Below are positions 29,892 through 43,670 of a stretch of DNA of 64,000 nucleotides, piece by piece. The stretch lies in the NCBI GenBank assembly GCA_022316685.1, contig JAKJHU010000065.1:4334322-4398321 (forward strand), given 5' to 3'. The notes beneath the pieces were generated by a model, which saw only the letters and a list, made by a program, of their open reading frames with translations, searched no databases and was not told where the DNA came from. The translations under genes were made by a program, and so were the position numbers. The stretch comes from Progne subis subis (taxonomy: Eukaryota > Chordata > Aves > Passeriformes > Hirundinidae). Position 1 is the first letter of the stretch. Each line of letters begins with the position of its first letter.

Positions 29892-31379
29892 AGTAGTTCT
29901 CTGTTGGTTAAACTGCCTTCCACTCTAAATTGGCCTTGGTTACACCAAGCATAGGCAGGAAGGCCACTCCTGCCTCCTGTGAAACCCCACTGGTGTTCTT
30001 TCTCGCACAGCCAGCAGCATGAACCATGAAGGAAGGCCCCAGCATTTTTGAAATCCAGTCCCAAGGTGACACGGTGCTGGAATGTCTTTCCATTGCACAA
30101 CGGCGTGGGATAGAGGTGGAGCAATTTTCTCTGTAGCTGAATAAACCACACTTATTTTTCACACCACATAAGGATTTCTGGGAAATGTTGACGTGGTTGT
30201 GTCTGCCTGTCAAGGGTACAAGAGCAGCTTCAGCATTTTCTTGGCACAGCTCTTTAAAATCCAACTGTTTTCTGACTCGTCATCTCTGTCTTGCAGTAAA
30301 AAAAAGGGTAAGTTTATTTTGCACTTCAAGGATCTCTTCAGATAACCTCATCTCCTTAGTTATGAATAAAATGAGGTGTGATTTTCACATGTACATATTC
30401 CAACTGCAGCTACCAGCCTGTCCCTCATCTTCCAGGAGCAATGCCTCCAGCTCATAGCTTGATTTAATGTTTTTATGTGTTTTTATAGCAATTTTCTTTC
30501 CATAACAGGTACAGAGATCTGAGCGTGCATTCCTGTGTACTGTGTACTGCATTATAAACGGGAACTCATTTCTCTGGGCATTAAATTCAGTTTACAAAAC
30601 AATGTTCTTGCTGCAGCCAGGACTGCCAAGCAAAATATTTGTGCATTTACTGCTCTGACAGCCTGGCAGTTGGAGTAGGGTGGGTGGAAGCAGGGCCACA
30701 GCATTGACCTTTGTCAAGCAGCAAGAGGATTTTATACATTGAAAGCCTAGGAAGGGTCCAGAAGGGAGGGCTGAGGCTCAGGGTGATAAATGTCTGAGAG
30801 ACTTACTGCAGGAACTTGGGTAGAATTAGAGAAAAACCAAAAATTCAGATCAGCCTCCGAGATAAAATCCTTGGGGAGTGGTGCAAAGGCTGGAAAGTGA
30901 GGCTGGGGGCTAAAGCAGGGAAACGATAGAACCAAAGCAAGCCTTGGGTTTTGCTCTGTCAAAGCTTTTGCCTTTCATCCAGACAGTGTAAACAACTGTG
31001 GATAATCTATCAGTGACGCTGCAACTCTAATAATCACCTGAATTTTCATGTGAAATAGTCACTGGTTTTCATTGCTGGAAAAAAAAAGGTATTAAAAATA
31101 TTTAGGGTTAATTAAAGCCCTGCCTAGTTTCTGCAGGTGCCCATTGGTGAAGGTACAATTCCAGTCCATGGTTCTTGCCCTGCCCTTGCCCTGTCCTCTC
31201 CTCCCTCCCAACAATTCAGCCCCAAGAGCCTCAGGAGACAGAGCTTGGGACGGTTTTCGTTAGGCAGAAAGGCTTAAGGGAGGTTTTTCTACAGCTCTTT
31301 ACAGCTAGGGGATGTCCAGGAAGGAATCCAGCTTGGCTTTCACATCCCAGATTTGAGTCAGTAGTCCTAGCAATGAATT
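29892..31379. other. Non-coding stretch
   Basis: No gene or repeat recognised. Confidence 0.4.
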
Positions 31380-31404
31380 TAAAAAAAAAAATAAAAAAAA
31401 AAAA
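31380..31404. repeat. Poly(A) tract
   Basis: Twelve A, one T, twelve A. No retrotransposed gene is recognised next to it. Confidence 0.9.
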
Positions 31405-32529
31405 TCCCCCTGTGAACTGAGCATACATTATCATTCCCTGTGGATTCCCAGGGCGCTGTCAAACCCCACCAGGCCAGCTTCCCAGTGTCCAACTGGAACT
31501 GCACTGGGAAAAGCAGTCACTGGCAGGAGTTTGGAGCTGAACCAAAGGCTCTGTGCACAATGGGCCCTGTGGCAGCAGTGTTGTGCAGCCCCAGTTCTGT
31601 GTCCTCCACCACTGTGCTGGGCAGTGCCAGGGCAAGTATTGCATGAAAAACTTCTCTAGAAAATCACAGATACTTTTGAAAAGGCCCAGATTTACCCATT
31701 CTTTTGGTACCCATTCTTTGGATACAAATCCACGTGTGTGTTCTCAGCAGAGAATGTCAGTGATTACTGAGGCCACACTGGCGGTTGTGAGGGGAAAGGG
31801 AGATGCAGATGAACTGGGGCGTGTTCAGCCACTGACTGCCTGTGTGCTGGTTCCTGGCAAGTAATGGCTCTCTTTTTCTGGTTAATTCAGCAAGAAAGCA
31901 CAGCAGACCCTGAAATACTGGTTCCTGCTGCCATCCTTCTGGTGAGGATCCTCCGGCTGTCGGAAGCTGCCTGCAGTGTAACACCAGCACAGGAGCACCT
32001 CGGTGACAGACGCTGCCAGCGAGGCACAGCGCTCAGTGTGTCTTACCAAAATCCAGCAGGAGCAAGACAAAACATGCAATCCACTGAGCAACCCCCCACG
32101 GCCTTCTGACTTCCAAACCCACTTGGAGTCCGAGGAACTGCCATTGGGAGGAGGGTTCCAGTTAAAAGGAATCCTGTGGTTTGGCAGAGCAGGAGGGCTG
32201 GAAATTCCCAGGCAGAGCTGCACTGCAGGGGCGGTGCCTGGAGATGCTGCTCCAGGTGTCCCTGTGCCCGTGGACGGCTCTCTGGGAAAAGTTTCTTTGA
32301 GAATTCTAAATCAGCACAAATAACTTGCGTGAGCGAGCTCCAGAAGCCGTGCAGCCTCCCGTGGGTGGGTGTGTGTGCCACCCTGGTGAGGATCCTCTCT
32401 GTCACACTCAGGGTGAGCCTGCAGGGACCAGCACGGCCTCAGCTGCTCCAGCCACAGCCACTGCTGCTTCAGACGGGCACCAGGCACTTCTGGTGAAGTT
32501 AGGTGTTTGGAAAAACTCGACAATACGAA
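31405..32529. other. Non-coding stretch
   Basis: GC-moderate. Overlapping frames on both strands at 32.0-32.5 kb lack splice support. Confidence 0.4.
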
Positions 32530-33120
32530 GAGTATAACTGGAACATTTCTTGGAGCGGGCCGCTGCATTACTCACGCATCATTAATTCTCCAAATACTAA
32601 GGGAACGTTTCCTACAATTGGGGCGCGGTCCGTTAAAGAGACACAGAGCAGCTTGCTCAGGTCACACCTCAGGAGACACCTCAGCTGTCCCCCAGCCCTT
32701 CCCTGCCCCGAGCCTCTGCTTGGCACCACGGCGCCACATCCAACCCAGGAAGGGCAAAACGAAGATGGGCATCACCTAAAATCTCCTCTAAAATCTCCTC
32801 GGGGTCTCTGCCCTGCCAATCAGCTTGGCTATGAAGTGGATAATTCTGAATATCAGCACAGCTCCCCCAGCTCCCCCCGTCCCGCAGATGAGCAGTGCCA
32901 GCAAGGGGGAAGGATAAATAAGCGCGTCATTAAGCTAATGAGACCCATATGCTTGTGCAGTCAAAGAGAAGCGAAATAAAAGCATGCAAGAGCCAAAAAA
33001 GCAGATGAATGAACCACGACAGACATCCTGAAATCATGTTTAACATGCAAATATTGGTATTTCTCACGCTTTTCTCCTATGTGTGAATCACACCTAAAGA
33101 AGAGAACGAAGGTAGAACAG
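32530..33120. promoter_or_regulatory. Candidate conserved regulatory element
   Basis: Homeodomain-type cores (CATCATTAATTCTCC, GTCATTAAGCTAATGAG) and a POU octamer ATGCAAAT near 33045 cluster in sequence free of repeats and open frames. Conservation itself was not measured; this is a guess from composition and motifs. Confidence 0.3.
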
Positions 33121-33892
33121 AACATATTTTGCCTTTAAGCTCAGACACAAATGAAGCAAACCCAACTTGAGAGAATACCTGGAGGCTGCCCTGATTCCTG
33201 AGACCACAGACAGTTGGGAGTCACAAACCAGACATGCCATCATGATGGATGCTGAGCCTGAAAGTCATTTATATGCAAATCTGCACAAATTAATTGGAGA
33301 GGGGGATTTTCCTAAAAATGCAAAGCACACGTTTTTCTCCTGGGATCAAGCTGCAAATGTTGGGTTTGGGGAATCCAGAAATAGTTGCAGTCAGAAAGCA
33401 CCTCAGTACCAGAGAAATGATCCTCATTCTTCTGTTTCCATGTTACTTGTACAGAAGAGAAAAAAGAAGAGAGAAACAGACCACCAGCATTAATGAGCTT
33501 GCTATTATTTTTCAGTAAAGGTGTAACCCAGGGAGAATTTCACTCCTTTGTAAAAGCTTTGGGCTACTCATTGCAATGCACTTGCTCTCCACTGCTGCTG
33601 GAACTGACATTTATTGCTTTCCAGGGCAGCAAGATCAGCCCACCTTTCTCCACCAGTGACATAATTTAATCAGGTAAATGATGTCTTACACACAGTGCTG
33701 GCAGAGGGCTACGAGCTTCTGGCTTCCCACCTGGGACAATGTGCCCAAATGCCTCTCCTGGCCTTTGAACGTGCCCCTCTGAGTGAATGGAGCTCCCAGC
33801 TGAGCTTGTGTGGGGTGGAGCAGCCACTGTGCCTTGAGAGGCTCTCATCACACAACAGGCTATGTCGTTAGGATTTGAATTGTGAATTTGGG
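33121..33892. other. Non-coding stretch
   Basis: A second ATGCAAAT octamer lies near 33274. 33.7-33.9 kb may be old CR1 body sequence leading to the tail that follows. Confidence 0.35.
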
Positions 33893-33942
33893 GCCAAAAG
33901 GCTTTAGGGTCTCTTCCAAGCCCAAACATTCTGTGATTCTAC
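33893..33942 (+). mobile_element. CR1 3' tail
   Basis: GGGTCTCTTCCAAGCCCAAA followed by CATTCTGTGATTCTAC. Confidence 0.75.
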
Positions 33943-34880
33943 AATATATCACATGCCTGGGTTATGGGGGCAAGCTGAGGGTGCTAAATAATGTTTGGCT
34001 CAAGGGCAGTCAGATGTGTTACCTGCTTTTCTTCTCATATGTATGTATTTTTGCCTTTTGACAATAACCTCATTTTTCTGACCACCCTTTCAGGGAACAG
34101 AAAGAAAAAGAGACACCCTTTCCCTTGGCCTCCTTTTGGACTATCGTCCTGAAAGGCAAAAAGCTGGGAATGCTCGTCAGCTTGAGTTCAAGTCCTTCTC
34201 AGCTGGAGGGCTGAGCAGGGCAGCAGGTACGGACACACTGCCAGAAACCGGCTCTACACCCAGCACCCACGGCAGCAAGAGATGGGAATGTCTGGAACAA
34301 GCATTGGTGAGCTTCAACCGAGCAGAGATTTTCACAAAACGCTGTTTCAGGCTGGCAGCCCAGAGCTTATAGACTTTCTGCATGTTGAAGTGGGAAGGTA
34401 GAGCTTTAAAGCTATGAAATTGTGATAACTGAACCCAAAATGGAGAAACTGAGCTGTAGCACCAGCTAGGGACTTGGCTCCCAGCTCCTCTGAACGATCC
34501 GGTTACACAAGTTGTTGTTGCGGTTTGTGTTTGTTTTGTTTCTATCTCTGCTGTTCTGGGATTTGACCACATTGCAACATCTCCAGCCCGGTGCCTGCTG
34601 CAAAGGGCTCCTTGTGGTCCTCTCATCGCTGAAACACGACCCAGCCCGCAGGATTGGGATTGGAGAGCGTGCTCCAAGTGTGACCTAAGCGCTGCTTATC
34701 GGCCCTTCTGCAGCCGAGCGTGGCACTGCCCCGCGCTGGCACGGGCTGCCAGCCCACGGCAAACCGCTAATGGCAATTCCTTCCCTCGCACCCGCTCCTG
34801 AACGCGCTCCTGGAGCGCAGCAGCTGCTCCTATCTCGCCCAGCAGGTGAAAGGAAATCCCTCCCCTGCAGATGAAGTGGA
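33943..34880. other. Non-coding stretch
   Basis: A small GC-rich patch at 34.68-34.82 kb is too short for a clear CpG island. No exon found. Confidence 0.4.
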
Positions 34881-35300
34881 TTAAGATGGGAGTGTCATTC
34901 CTGCTTCACCAGGACGGCAGCAAAGGCTTTTTTATGGTTCAGGATAGAGGAGAATTCCTATCGCTTTCATCTCAAGAAGGTTCCGTTTGGGAGCTCATAT
35001 TAGCCAGCCTCGTGAAGTGCACCATATGTTTTAGTCTTTTTTAATTACTGTAGCCTTTACAGCCTCAGCTAAATGTCGTACTTAGTGCTTTGTTTTACAA
35101 ATAAATCTCTCCTTTGGGGAGATCCTGAAATCTTATTCTCTTGTCGTCTATGAAGCATAAAGGAGAACTGCAAATTTACATTACTTTAGGCAAACGACAG
35201 CTCTGTTTGGAAAATAAACTTTAAACTATCACTGTATCGAGACGCTTTTTATTAAATGCTGTGTTGATACCACATAACAAGAATGTAGGTGATAAAGGGC
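34881..35300. promoter_or_regulatory. Candidate conserved non-coding element
   Basis: Repeat-free AT-rich block with TTTTTTATGGTTCAGG, CTCATATTAGCCAGCC and TTAATTACTG motifs and no open frame. This is inference only and needs a multi-bird alignment. Confidence 0.25.
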
Positions 35301-38300
35301 ATTTTCAGCCTCTCTTCATTGCCTTGCACAAGGCAAAGTGTTGGTGTATTATTTGAAGATAAAGGTCTACACAGAATAAAAAAAAACCTGAGTATCAGCT
35401 CAGGTCTCAGCACATCCTGAAGATCTCCCTAAAGCTAAAAGGATGGATTTCCATCTCGAGCAGACTGTTGGTTACTGCTGAAGGACTGGCATCTATTCCC
35501 AGCTCCCTCCCACTCCTCAAACCCACACACTCTTTCTGCAAAGAGCTTTTTTGCCCACAGATAAGTCTCACTAAAAAAAAAAAAATAAAATAAAAACCCT
35601 TAACTAACAGCCAGGTTAAATGCAGCCCTCCTGAGCCTCACGTGGAGGCTGCTGAAGGTCTGCTGGAACACTCCTCACTGCAAACCAGTTCCTGGGTGCA
35701 GGGGTGGGAACACGACGGTCCTTGGCTCCAGGGGAACCCCAAGCTGCTCCCCAGCTCTGGTTGAACATCAGAGCTCCCTTGTAGAGAGAAGGGATTTCCT
35801 CACACTCGAGGGCATCCCCTGGGGGGAATGTAGCTGCTGGCCCTGGGATGGCTTTGTCTGGGGCTGTGAGGAGCTGTGGCCGCTCTCATCACAAATTTCT
35901 GCTTGTGGCAGTAACTCCTAACTACCTTTTGTGCTACTCTGTGTAGGTAATACTGAGGAGGAAAATATCTTCTCCAGTTTCTCTGTGAGCGGTGCTGATT
36001 TGCCACAGAAGCATTAGCATTGCATTCTGGGGGGGAAAACAGCTTAATTTACTGCTAGAGATGGTCAGAAACAGAAACACAAACCACCTTCCTCCCCCTC
36101 CTCTCTCCTGGGTGTCAGTGGGCTGTTTCTGACACTTCTTTCCTCGCAGCCCTGTGGCATTTTAACCTTTCCCTGCTCCCTCAGCCTCGGGACCCGGGAA
36201 GAAGGATCCTTTTCCTGTGGAAACCACACAAAGTGGAAACTGCCACGCTGCTCCAAAGGTGTTTCCGATGAAGAAAGTGGCGTGGCCAGAGGGGTCTGTG
36301 CTGAGGAGCAGCTTTGGCAATTCCAGGGTTCACATCTCACCTTTAGGACAACAAGAAACAAACGCACTTTCCTCCATGAGCCTTTATTTTTCCCAGAGGT
36401 GTTCAGGGCTTACACAGGAGTGGGACCTGGGATCTGCCCACTGCTGCCTGCAAACCTCTGCAGAGCAGCACTGCCCCAGGAACTGGAACGTGCTGGGGAG
36501 GCAGGCTGGGCTGTTATGGGCCCAACCCTCACCGCAGGGCTTTTCTTTCCTATTTATTTATTTTTTCTTTCTGATGGTTATAATGCTAATGGGCCACATT
36601 TTTCATTCTCTCTGGCACTTTTAACGAGAAGCAGGGATATAGGAATATCCCTAAACAGTTTACATGTGTGTTCTGAATCTCAAAGTAAACACCCAGCCAG
36701 ATTTCAGGGGGGAGACTGGGGACAGCTGTGAAAGGGGCGTTGCTGTGTCTGATTTATAGGGTCAGCTATTCCCTTCAGTAGTAACAGGAGCCACATCCAA
36801 AGCAATCGTGGGCTGGCCTTGGAGCATGAACTAACCAGGGCTGCACAGTATTCCAGCCCTGTGATATTCCTGCACAGCAGCATCTATAAATTCAGCAAGG
36901 AAGTATGTGCTGTATGTGGATGCCTCTCGTATGGATCCAGCCCCAGCACTGCAGTTTCAGCTGTGCTGGAAAAACAGCAAGTGAAACATCGCAGCCGGCT
37001 TTGCCAGAGCAGGTAACGTTAGGAGTGATTTTTAACTTTGAACCGAGATGATTTTGTGTGAGCTGGGTATATTTGTGCAGGATGAGATGTCCAAACAGTC
37101 CCTGTGGGGCTTGTGAGCTGGTTTTGTTCAGAACTTGGCTGTCTGTGTGTCTGTGCTGCCCAACAACGGGGATGTTTGCCTCGTGAGATGATAACTTTCA
37201 CATGTTGTTCGAGATCCATCACGGCACAAGTCAGAGCTAACCAGCTCACGTGGCCTTCAGCTTTCCAAGATTTAATCATCGGGTTTCCAGGCTGGTTCAA
37301 GTTTTTATTAGCTCCACACCTTCTCCAATTTGCAAAGCCTCTAATGTGAGGCCTTCCTTCTGGCTGGAGGAGGGAGCTGCTCTGACAGCTCTTGGTGACT
37401 GTCACCCCTCTTCCCACAGCAGGCAAAACTCTTTGCTTTGGATCATTTGCATTTTCAAACAAGTGAGGCAATAGCAATGGCAATGAACTGCACGTTCAGT
37501 GACAGCACCTCAGTCTCTATCGCAATGGGTTTATTTTAACAGAAGACTGGTTTTCTGAGGCTGAGATAGCAGGCAGCATCAAAGAGCAGCTTGTGCACGG
37601 GGGAACTTCGTGACATCTGGGGAAACAGCCATTCTGGTAGTTTATTTGTGTAGTAGGTATTTATTACCACTGCAGGATGTTGCTTGGCCTCAGACCCTGC
37701 ATTCTTGGCCTCAGTGCAAACATTTTTATTTCAGCCATTCACCAGAGGAAAACGCTGATCTGTGACGAGTGATTTTAAGGGTTTCTGCGCTCCTTTGTCA
37801 GATGGGACCTTGCTGTGCCTTGCTGCTTGCCAAGGACCCACACTCCCTGGCAGCAGGTCTGTGCCTGTGTGGGCTGAGCTGGAAACCTCCCCTGAGCAGT
37901 GCCAGCCCCCCTTTGTCCTGGGTGTCACCTGGCTGGGCTCGCAGCAGGCTCCTCTCAGGATGCAGCTGCTGGCTGGGACAGACTCTGTGTGAGCTGTGTG
38001 AGCACAGAGCAGTGCCCGGGACTGGAGGGGATGAGACAAAGCCACAGCCTCCTTAGAAGGTGGTGGGGAGTGGGTTCTGGGATCCTGCTGCAGAGCAGGG
38101 AGCTGGGGCAGGCTTAAGCAGCATTTCCCTCCGTGTTTGTGAGCACTGGGGATGAGGCAGAGGCAGTCCTGTTTATGATTTCAGTGGTTTTGAAGGGTTG
38201 ATGTTTCTGGCAATTTTCTGGTAGTTCAGCAAGTGGGCAAAGGCAGCAGGGAACTCCAGAGAGCAGAGCTTGGGAGATGTGACTTCCCGTGCAGTGAAAT

Positions 38301-40330
38301 GCAGAAATAGCAGATGGGGATCACACCTCAGGGATGAAAACACAATGCACTCGTTTTGGGTGGGTAATGGAGTGTGTTACAGGGGAGGTGAACTTGCAGC
38401 TGGGATCTAGGTGGGAACATCCAGGCTCAGACTGATGCCTTTACAAATTTCTAGGCTTCCTCCTGCTTGCTGTCTTCTCCCTCTCTGCTTTCCTTCTGGC
38501 TTTCCCCTGGAGTCTCTCCTGGGCCCTTGCCCTGCTACAGGCTGGGTGCAGTGCTGCCAGATCTCTGCACCCACAGAGCATCCAGCTGATGGAGCAGAGC
38601 TGGGTGTGGCTGCAAAAACCCTCAGAAAAATAGCCCACACAGAAAGAGCCCGTGGGCTCTGGGTCCTGCCCGGCAACCTGAAATGTTTGTAAAGTTGAAA
38701 TGGGTTTTCAGTGCTTTATCCTCTCTAAATCAGCAGCATGTTTCAGAGTCACAACGGCAGTCGTGACTTTGAGGGTGGCTCCACGGCGTGCAGCCTGCTG
38801 GTGGCCACTCTTATCTTGGATATTTGTTTTGTTCACGACCTGCACATAATGTGCTGCAGCAAATCTAAAGCGGATTTTGACAGCCCGCATTAGTCAGCTC
38901 ATCCACCACGGAAAGAACCAGAGCTTCTCCCGCTCTTTGAACACGTTCAAGGTCATCACTGAACAGTTTCAAATGAGAAAACAATAAGAAGAAATGCGTC
39001 CTTTCAGTCACACCTTCAGCATGCTCGCTCTCAGAATGTCCAGGTACAGAGGGTCCAGTGACAGGAACTGGGATGGGCAGGAAGAAATGGGGGATCCCAG
39101 CAGGGCTGACTGGGGGGAAACACCACTTTTCCCACTCGCTGCATGCATGTCAGATTTGAGCCTCTGCTTGGAAAGCAGCCCAAGCTGGAGTGTGTCTGAC
39201 ACGCTTGGTTTGGGTTTCCTGGGAGCTTTACGTGTGACACAAGCGCAGAGGGGCAGCTCTCCTTGCCTGTCCTTTGCCATCCGAGGCTCCTCGCTGAGGT
39301 GATGTTGGCTGGCGTCACAGCGCTGATTTCCACCAACTACCAGCGGTGAAAAAGTTTGAGAACCAGGAGCAGTTTCCAGTCAGGTTCCAAGATAAAGATC
39401 ACTTCCCCGCTATTCCCCTCGAAGGGCCTTTTCATGTTAGGTTTGGGTACATTTCTCAGACGCTGGCAGTAAAATATCAGAATCTGAAAGAATACTTTAT
39501 CAAATGCTGCTTGTAAGTGCCCTTGCCTTGGCAGTACATTAAATTAATGGCGAGTCACTGTCAGGAACGCTTGCTCCTGGCTTGAAGGATTAGGTTTTAC
39601 TGTTTCACAGGGCACTGAATGGGTGTAGCAGAGCGCGAATGCGACCAAACACCTGCAGAAAAACTGATGATAAGAAAATTGATGGCTGATGATAAGGAAA
39701 GGGAGGTGCTGTTTCCCTCCTAAACTGCTGGAGTGGGTGATTTTTCCCACTGCAGGAATCTTCTGGAAGCTGCTTCTTTACCTCATCCCTGTCACAAGTT
39801 CAGCTGTGCAGGGCCCAGCAAACCTTCACAAGCCGTGGTGATCAGAAATCCTCAGGATGGTACGAGCGTTTCTGCATGGGCTCAGAGCATGCAGAGCCTG
39901 GAACTGATTTGTTTGGACTGAGCTGGTCGGTTTCTCTCATATGAAATGTGCTAGAATAGTGACTCTGAAATCTTCTGAAAGCTTTTCCCGTGTGAGCCGT
40001 GCATTCCTTACGTTTCTCAACCATACACTACAGTGAGAAGCACGCTGTGGAGCGGGCTGACTTTGGCCAAGGGGACATTGTTTTCTCTTGCTTTGTGACA
40101 TCCTCCCAAATTCTGAAAAACTGTGGTTGGATGAGGACACGCAAACAAATATTTCAGTCTCAGCCTGCTCTGCTCCATGGCTGTTCAACCAGAGCAGCAC
40201 CACTTTAAAGTGGGAATGCCAGAGCCATGTGGAAGGGAGGGTCAGTTCACAGGGGCAGAGACACTGGTGGTCTGCAATTAGGAAATTGTTGCTTAGGAAT
40301 CACTAGAGACTTCTTTCTGTGGTGTTTTGT
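35301..40330. other. Non-coding stretch
   Basis: 5 kb without a defensible exon. It contains an A-rich run at 35572-35597. Open frames around 37.0-37.5, 37.7-38.1 and 39.0-39.3 kb occur on both strands at once and lack splice-site pairs. Confidence 0.4.
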
Positions 40331-40371
40331 TCTTTGGGGTTTTTTTTGGTTTTTTGTTTGGTTGTTGTTGT
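40331..40371. repeat. G/T-rich simple repeat
   Basis: TTGGGGTTTTTTTTGG followed by TTG units. Confidence 0.85.
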
Positions 40372-42199
40372 ACCTTGGCTCTGGAATTTTAAAATGGCAC
40401 ATCTTCTCTCTTCTGGGGGGCTTTTCTTTGGAAAGTAAGTTGTTTCTAGGTGGGCCAAGGATTAACCACCCCATGTACAGGGGTTTCTCTGTGCTCTGGT
40501 TCCCTGCCTGTCCCCTGGAAGGGGGCAGTGCTACCCTCTCCCCTTCAGTGCACAATGCAGAGCTCAGAGCTTCAGCAGAGTTGGAGATGCAAAGAAAAGG
40601 GCCTGGATTCAAGTCCAAACTTTTCTCCTGAAATCAGACTTCCAAAGAGTTAGTTTTGCTTTCTAAAGCTAGTCCCTGAGTGGGTATGTGCTCATCCCAC
40701 CCATGAGGGTGGCTGCCGTGTCTTTGTGTGGATTCTCATGACCTGCCTTATCCTTTCAGTCCCCAGACAATGCTGTCGGTTTTCTTTCATTCAGAAATGA
40801 TGGATATTTCCATTTAGCCTCACTTCATTAAGTCCTGGATGTATTAGCTCTTCAGCATCACTGGAAGTCAAAGCAAAATATTTTAAGTGATCTTATGTTG
40901 TTAAAAATACGGCTCAGAAACAGAGTCACTTTTTAACTCGGATAAATTGAGTGAAAGGACTGCCTGAGGACAGGCCACCAGCATAGGGCTCCAGTTTTTG
41001 GGTTAGGTTTAGGATGTCCTGAGTTTGTCCAGGTGTGTGGTGCTCTGGAGAGGTGCAGCTTGCACCCCCTCTTCGATCTGAGGAAGGATTTGGGTGCCTG
41101 AAAGCTGCTGAGGTACCTCCCGTGTGCACCAGTTGGTCTGATGAGAGAATTTAAACCTGCCTGCAGACTTTACCTTGCTTAGGGCATCATGGCTTTAACA
41201 GGAAAAGCTGCTGGAGTGATTCTGGGAGTCTCCTGTAATTCCTGGTTTGGTTTTATCACAGTCCTGACTGCTCTGGTCTGTCCTGGTCTTCCCCAAGCAC
41301 ACAGCTCAGGGTGTTGAGCTGGGTGATGTGAGCTCAGTCCTGGTGCAAAGCCCAGATAAAGCATTACCCCAGCTCAGCCCTCGTGGGCTGTCACCTCACC
41401 CTCATTCAGGTGAATGTAACGCTGCCTTCAGAGCTCACTCTGCATCTCCACCAGGGGACAGCTGAACCAGAGCCCTCTGCTCTTCCCATGCTCTCATTTT
41501 TCCTCCAGATGAAATTCAAGGCTGTGTAGGAGCATTTGGGAGGGCTGATTGTTTGCTTACGAAGTAAATAGCATTTTTCTCTCTGGCTGAAGTTACACAA
41601 TGATTTTGTGAAGTTGCTCCATCCCTCAGGGTGTCCAGCAGCAAAGGACCCTTCCCACATGCACTGCAGCATCACACAATAGCACAGCCCCACTTTCCCA
41701 AGCGCTGGAGACAGGATTCCACAGTTCAGAAATGGAAACTCTTACCCTGCTGCTTTTCCCTAATTGTATGCACATTTTGTCTGTGCAGACTTCAGCCTCG
41801 CCTGTGAATGGGAGCTGAGAGCCAGGCCCAGCTCCAAGGTTTCCTCAAAATGCTGCATTTTTAGTGCCACAGACCGGGCCAGGCTGACTTTGCCACGAGG
41901 AGGAGGAGGAGGAGGAAGGTGACCACGCACTGCAGGGAGCCACCCCCTCTGATTGCAGCAGCGGGTCCTGCTGCATCCCTTGGCTGTTGGAGATGCAAAG
42001 CTGGCAGCCGGGCCATGGATGCTCTGGTGCCTCCAGCAGCTGTTTGCAGCTGTCCTGGGGCCCAGGCTGGTGCTGCAGAGCTGCACGGGTGGGACACTGC
42101 CGCTCCTGCTGCTCTGCCCTGCAGCCCTGGGCAGAGCTGTCCTGCCAGCAGCTCTGCTGGGCACCAAACAGGGTCTGTCCTTCCCACAGCCAAACGCCC
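40372..42199. other. Non-coding stretch upstream of CpG island
   Basis: It includes a (GGA)n run at 41897-41918. From 41.9 kb GC content rises. No exon supported. Confidence 0.4.
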
Positions 42200-42934
42200 G
42201 AGGAGGCAGAGGAGCCCTGCAGTGTAAAATCACCCGGGCTGCGTGCCGGTGCTGCCTGCCCCGGGCACAGACGTGCGGGGGGAAGCCGAGGCGGTGCCCA
42301 GAGGGGTTCCGGAGCTCTGGATGCAGGAGGAGCAGCTCCCCGCGGCTGAGCCCGCAGCTCCTGCCTGGCAGGGAGCAGCCCCGCCGTGGTTCCCGGACCC
42401 TCTGAGGGGGGATGCTTTCCCCATGACACAGTGCTCGCTGCAGGGCCTTGGCCCGGGTTTATCCCGGGATGGGTTCCTCGCTGGTGTCACACGGCACCGG
42501 GACGCTCTCCGTGAGCAGATCGGGCTCCGAGCACAAAACGCTTCCCTGAGGGCTTTCGGCCAGGTGAGTTCGGGGTTACTTACAGCTCAGCGAGCAGCGG
42601 TGGGACAAAAAGAGACAGAAAAGCCCTACTTAGTACAACCCCGAATCCACCTGGGGCCGACAGAGCGGGGTTCAGCCGAGCACAGCCAGGTGAGGCCCCG
42701 GGCCCGGGGCAGGCGCGGCGCTCACCTCTCACCCCCGCCTTTGTCTTTGTCCTTTGCAGCCGCGGCCCCCAGGAGCCCGTCCGGGGGCTGCTGCCATCCC
42801 GATCCCATCCCGATCCCATCCATCCCGGCCTGTCCGTGCTGGCCGGTGTGAGCTCGGACGATCCCCGGCGCCGCTGGGCCCCGCCGCAGCTTTCCGGCCC
42901 CTCCCTCCGGCCCCGGGCTCCCGGGCCCCTTCCC

Positions 42935-42960
42935 CGGAGCGGAGCGGAGCGGAGCGGGAG
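42935..42960. repeat. (GGAGC)n near the presumed start site
   Basis: Four or five GGAGC pentamers directly before the 42976 donor exon end. Confidence 0.9.
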
Positions 42961-43072
42961 CGGCGCACGCAGCCCGGTAAGTGCGGCCGGGCCCGGCCGG
43001 AGCCGCTGCAGCCCCTCGAGCCAAAGCCCTTCCCGGGACAAATACGCGAGACTTCCTTGCGCCGGTCCTCTT

Positions 43073-43122
43073 TTTAAATTTTTTTTTCCTTTATTTTTTT
43101 TTAATTTTTTTTTTTTTTTTTC
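43073..43122. repeat. T-rich tract inside the CpG island
   Basis: Runs of T interrupted by single A and CC. It splits the island in two. Confidence 0.9.
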
Positions 43123-43469
43123 CCTCTTGCTTGGTTTGAAAGCAGCAAATTGACAAAGAGGGGGGGGGAAAGAAAAAGTTGCGGCGGATGTTCTGGGAGC
43201 CGCTGCTCTATTGAAAACAACTCTCCGGGTCTCTGGGTGGAGGCGAGAGCGGCCCGAGGGGCGGGGGCAGGCTTTGCCCGGCAAATGTCACTGGGCGCTG
43301 CGGGGAGCGGCCGGATCGCTCCGGGAACGCGTCCGCGGAGCCGAGCGGGCTCGGGAGCCCGGCGAAAAGCCATGGGAAGTTGCAAAGGAAGAGGAGAAAG
43401 TACACGGCAGAGCTGAGAAAGGCGCTCTCTAGCCGGTATGCTTGGAGGTGTGCAGCGAGCGGCTCTGGG

Positions 43470-43670
43470 ACGGCCCGGGGCAGGGCTGTGCCGGGGGGGT
43501 GCTCGGGGCCCGGGGCAGGGCTGTGCCGGGGGGGTGCTCGGGGCACGGGGCAGGGCTGTGCCGGGGGCTTTGGGGACCGGGGGGGCTCGGGGCACAGGGC
43601 AGGGATGTGCCGGGGGGGTGCTCGGGGCACGGGGCAGGGATGTGCCGGGGGCTTTGGGGACCAGGCTCGG
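43470..43670. repeat. 35-bp CpG-rich minisatellite, about 5 copies
   Basis: Units of CAGGGCTGTGCCGGGGGGGT plus GCTCGGGGCACGGGG start at 43481, 43516, 43551, 43600 and 43635. One spacer is lengthened to 49 bp by a TTTGGGGACC insert. Long G runs could form quadruplexes. Confidence 0.9.

Noticed and set aside
42580..43284. 234-codon minus frame in the CpG island
   Set aside because: GC-rich DNA with few stops; composition is Arg/Pro/Gly and it runs through a poly(T) tract read as lysines.
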